Assembly: GCA_037501455.1 (NCBI GenBank)
Contig: CM074864.1
Span: 33,816,001-33,880,000, forward strand
Direction of reading: 5' to 3'
DNA length: 64,000 bases
DNA from: Lantana camara
Lineage: Eukaryota; Streptophyta; Magnoliopsida; Lamiales; Verbenaceae
The translations under genes and the position numbers were made by a program. The notes beneath the pieces are model-generated. The model was not told the DNA's origin and did no database searches. It saw only the letters and a program-made list of their open reading frames with translations. This document shows positions 60,489 to 64,000 of the stretch, one piece after another. Numbering within the stretch: position 1 is the first letter of the stretch; each line of letters opens with the position of its first letter.

Positions 60489-62286
60489 TGTAGCACCCCT
60501 TAACACGAGGAGGTACCACACCCCCGCACTATAGGCCGATCCACATACGAAATGGACAATCCGTACATGAACTAACCTATAGCGAACGGGTGACAATAAA
60601 AGAAAAGACGAGCTAGGCGGGACTAACCCCAAAGCAATACACGACCAAGACATATAAAAGTTAAAAGCGGAAGCATTATTTCATAAATACAAATAGGTAC
60701 CATAATTATCGGATAGATACGTATAGATACCAAACTAATTTATCAATACATTATCATCTCCAACTAACTTATACAAGATCAAGTATTCAGAACGTGATAA
60801 CAACAGACATAACATGAGAAGTAGCAAAATATATACATGATGGTGCACTGCTAGACTCGTGACAATGCAAGACTGGACCAGACTCCCGCCTAGCACGACC
60901 GGCTCTCAAGTACCTGAAAAGTGAAGTATCAGTCTACCGAAGACTGAGTGAGGGGCATAAATATATATTAGCGCAATCACATGCAAGTTATAACCTCGGG
61001 TAAGGTTTTATAATTAAAACATTATACGTTCACAATAATAGAGAACTCGCCCGAGATTACAACTATCAATATTAATTAGTGGATCGTTTCATGCAATCAA
61101 TCAATACATGGCCCCGGCGAGTGAGGGCGGTCTCCAACCTTACTCCAAATGTACATGAACATGCTTGCTTGTTTAATATTCAATAGGTGATCATGTAATT
61201 CATTTATCGTGCAATCGTGCGATAGTGTAATCATATATCACGTTCATGAAATGGAAATCATGCAATAACCCGAGGCGCATCCGTGGTGCCGGACTCGTCC
61301 CCAGTCTCCTTTTTCCTCCGGTTTGATGAAGGGATTGCAAGGCCCCAACATCCAATCTCATTGAGCAGAGGGTACATGAATCCCTAAGCCCGGAGCTCCT
61401 TCCTCCACTAACCTCCTAGTGGATTCAGGGGTGACCCCTAGTGTGGTGAGGATAGCGCTAGAGTTACCCGTCAGCCCTTGCTTTCCCGGTTGGCTCCAGT
61501 CACTACCCTCGGGCCCAAACGTAACCGTCATGCTACTCGCCTAAACATGCATGAAACAATACCTGACTTGCTTTCTTGCTTGCTTGAACATGACTTGAAA
61601 TGATCAATGATTTATAGAAAGTATAAGTATAGATACCTTTTTGGCCAAAATATCACATAAAGGGTATACAGGTTCTACATAACTAACAATTAAACCTCAC
61701 CTATACCGACAAAGACAAGTAGGCACGGCCTACGGGGCTTGCTCCTCGTCCCTACGAAGCTGGTCTGCTCTTGAAGGTAAAGAATGGAAGGAGAAGATGA
61801 TGATGGATGCTTGAGCTTAAAAGCTTGGACCTTCTTGAATACACTTGGATGATTTGATGAAATCTCTTCTTCCCTTCTTTGGAGTTGTGGTTCGGTGAGA
61901 GCAAGAAGCAAATATGATGAAAGATCAAGAATGAAATGAGTTTGGAAGCTAGGAGATGATATACCGTGATATTTGGGAAATATGTAATATTTGCAATTAA
62001 ACCCTTCAGGTTATTTAAGTTATGCAGTTAAGGATATCAAGTTTGGAAAGTGATTACTTTAGTCCTCAAAGGTTTTCATGCAATTTGGTCCCTAAGTTTA
62101 AAAGAATGGATATATAGGGCCAAGTTGACAATTAAATCATTTTCGGTAATTATTTCACGAAATAAACATTTTCAAGTTATGAGATAAATTATAAGTTTAA
62201 TATGAATTTCATGAAAGTATTATAAAATAATTTTATAAATTATATTTTGACATAAGATATTAATAAATGAAAATCGGGGCGTTACA
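60489..62286 (-). mobile_element. Solo LTR O (1798 bp), element 2 family, lacking predicted intron 1
   Basis: TGTAGCACCCC to GGGGCGTTACA with a perfect 5-bp target duplication ATAAA (60484-60488 and 62287-62291). It matches the element 2 LTRs along its length except for one gap of about 820 bp: CTACGAAGCTGGTCTG at 61752-61767 is followed within 4-5 nt by CTTGAAGGTAAAG, which correspond to the exon sides of predicted acceptor 1 and donor 1. Intron 2 is still present. Confidence 0.92.
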
Positions 62287-62439
62287 ATAAATAAATTAAG
62301 ACATGAATTAAAACATAAATTAAAACATAAATTAAACTAATTGAAACATAAAAAAAAATAAGAAAACTAACCTTATTAGGGAGAGAGAGGGGCGTGTGAT
62401 TGTAGCTGGTGTGGGGAGAGAATGAGACCCCAACACACT

Positions 62440-62448
62440 TATTTATAG
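62440..62448 (-). promoter_or_regulatory. Core promoter of LTR N
   Basis: The minus strand has CTATAAATA, then GGGGTCTCATTCTCTCCCC and a CCCCTCTCTCTCC pyrimidine patch, then the predicted donor at 62371. Exon 1 would be only about 40 nt. Confidence 0.65.
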
Positions 62449-63180
62449 TTGTAGGGAAGGACTAGAGTGCAAATAATATTTATTTTAAGGACTTAAGGTG
62501 GGGTATTTTATGAAATTTCCTAAAATAGGTTTCCTTCTTTACATAATTGTCACAGTAGGGGTATTCTGGTAATTTCACCTTTCTCCTGCGTATTTTTGGA
62601 GTTGGAAAAGTGTCCAAGAGCTAGGAAATAAAATTAGCTTCGAAACAGTTACTCACGGGACGAAATCGGACGTACGGTTTAAAAGTTATAAGCTCCGGAA
62701 GATAGGATTTTCTTGAATTTCGAAAATTAATTTAATTATGAAATAAATACTTAGAGTATGATTTGAAGGTCCAAAAAGCTTTCCAAAAGTGTAGGAAAAA
62801 TTGAGGAACGTTATGGTGATGATCTCGAAGGAAATATATCCTACCGACGGAAACTTTTATTTGAAAATAAATTCTTAAATTGCTCTGGACACATAAACGA
62901 AACCTCAAAGCATTGAAAAGAGAGTTGAAAAAATCTAAGAAAGTAGGTATAGGTTCTTTGAGGTCTCTCGAATAAAATGGCATAGTGCTGGTTCGGAAAA
63001 TGAATAGTACTTTTGACAAAAATTCCCAAAATACCCCTAATGATCAAGAAAGGATTTCGAAGCTTGGAAAACATGTTCATATGACTAGGAAACATGAGTT
63101 ATGAACCTCTAGGATTCCAATGAGATGCTAGGACAAGGTAGGCTCGGGAAATAAATAGTAAATTTGGTTCGTGGTAAGGA

Positions 63181-63273
63181 ATTCCCCCTTAAAACACAAT
63201 ACGTCTGATGAATGCACATTGATCACATAAGAATGCAATGCATGAACATTTGTAAAGGTGAACCAAGGTATAT
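63181..63273 (-). mobile_element. Start of element N interior
   Basis: PPT-like sequence at 63181-63198, then 75 bases of non-coding sequence before LTR P begins. No hairpin is seen next to this PPT. Confidence 0.5.
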
Positions 63274-64000
63274 TGTAATGCCCCAGTTTTTCAGTTTTAA
63301 TAATGTGACGTATTTGTTTATAAATTGCGCAATTTAATTATTTAATTATATGATTAATTGTTTACAAATGTTTATATTTGATTCGAACTGTAAACTATTG
63401 TTATTATAATCTAGTTCATTTTATTTCAACTTGATATTCAGTGTTTAACTTCTTAATTTATGTTTCGTGTTACCTTAACTATTTCGGTAATTTCATTAAT
63501 TTAATTTCAATATGTTATTAGTTGGTTTTAATTTAATTAATATGGAAATTAAGTTTTAGTAATTCATTTATAACAATATAAATTCGTTCATGCGCATGAG
63601 TGCTCTATTTGCGCTTCGTTCATATATGTAATGATATCGGATTGGTATGGAATTTTAGTATGTCGTAAATATGTGTGTTATGAACGTGCCTCTATGCTCG
63701 GTTTATGTTTTCGGATTCAATTGACGTGTTTATGAATTTAATTTTGATTGTGGAACCAAAGCGGGGGCTAACGAGCAATTAGCGCACCCTTGGTTCCGTG
63801 CGTGATATCTTGAGCTCGGGAATTCGGATTCGAATTCCGACACCTCCGTTGCCTTCGAATCGACGATTCGGAGACAATGGAACAAGCCTCATACCTTTTT
63901 GAAATCATTAAGACCTCCGAAATCCAACCGTAACGGACAACTCGTGCAAGAAGAACTCCTTTTGTTGACTAGTCTCCTTGGTGGGACCCTTTTTACTTAA
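63274..64000 (+). repeat. LTR P, start only
   Basis: Starts TGTAATGCCCCAG and is similar to the K LTR in reverse complement. There is no PPT before it, so it is a 5' or solo LTR on the plus strand. It contains the conserved block GCTAACGAGCAATTAGCGCA and the hairpin GGAATTCG-GATT-CGAATTCC (about 63819-63838). Confidence 0.85.

Larger units (their letters stand above)
57838..63180 (-). repeat. LTR of element N (distant relative), interrupted by solo LTR O
   Basis: Starts TATAGCACCCCG and runs to about 63180, where TTTTAAGGGGGAATT on the minus strand looks like a PPT; the end is not a clean CA, so the boundary is approximate. Predicted introns: 59192-62371 (TAAG|GTTAGT to CCAATCACAG|, containing solo LTR O) and 58256-59136 (GTAG|GTGAGG to ATGGTTTCAG|), with a 55-nt mini-exon. 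It has the same architecture as the others with little shared sequence. Confidence 0.75.

Overview
The window is plant nuclear heterochromatin, very probably from an angiosperm with a large, AT-rich genome. I see no host gene, tRNA gene or rRNA gene. Almost every base belongs to nested LTR retrotransposons of one clan. The one coding copy identifies that clan as Ty3/gypsy chromoviruses of the Tekay/Del type: order gag-PR-RT-RNaseH-INT, a GPY/F-like module and a C-terminal chromodomain-like tail. LTRs are very long (about 1.8 to 4.5 kb). All intact ends follow TGTA(A/G)C(A/G)CCCC...ACA on one strand or the other, and all primer binding sites match plant initiator tRNA-Met (TGGTATCAGAGC).

Layout. 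1-12252: element 1 (minus strand), a gag-pol element with the left LTR cut by the window edge, two in-frame stops, one frameshift, and a five-fold tandem amplification of its integrase tail. 12253-25599: element B (minus, no pol), split by element 2 (13609-22045, minus, only a gag zinc-knuckle remnant). 25600-46549: element F (plus, no pol), its 5' LTR truncated by B and its interior split by element G (30448-41730, minus, no pol). One LTR of G carries a 400-bp poly(A) retroposon. 46550-47541: 3' end of element H (plus), which hosts F. 47542-57836: element K (minus, no pol), which is inserted in the LTR of H; its 3' LTR holds a solo LTR (49597-53169, target duplication TATAC). 57838-63273: LTR of a more distant element N, inserted in K's 5' LTR and holding a second solo LTR (60489-62286, target duplication ATAAA). 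63274-64000: start of another LTR (P).

The elements without pol share with the coding element the primer binding site, the polypurine tract and LTR layout, so they look like non-autonomous partners that borrow proteins from Tekay-type elements.

The part most worth a second look is an RNA-level architecture shared by all these LTRs although their sequences have diverged widely. (1) Each LTR carries splice signals predicting two leader introns separated by a mini-exon of about 55-84 nt. One solo LTR (60489-62286) lacks predicted intron 1 almost exactly, as if copied from spliced RNA. (2) Intron 1 holds a cluster of short GC-rich palindromes whose sequence differs between families. (3) A hairpin sits 15-45 nt upstream of the second acceptor in every family, with base-pair-preserving changes. 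(4) A hairpin directly abuts the polypurine tract, again with compensatory changes. (5) Four pol-less elements have an array of 18-bp hairpins (stem-CGGGG-stem) upstream of that, with compensatory changes inside the arrays. Together these suggest selection on RNA structure and splicing in a family of non-autonomous elements.
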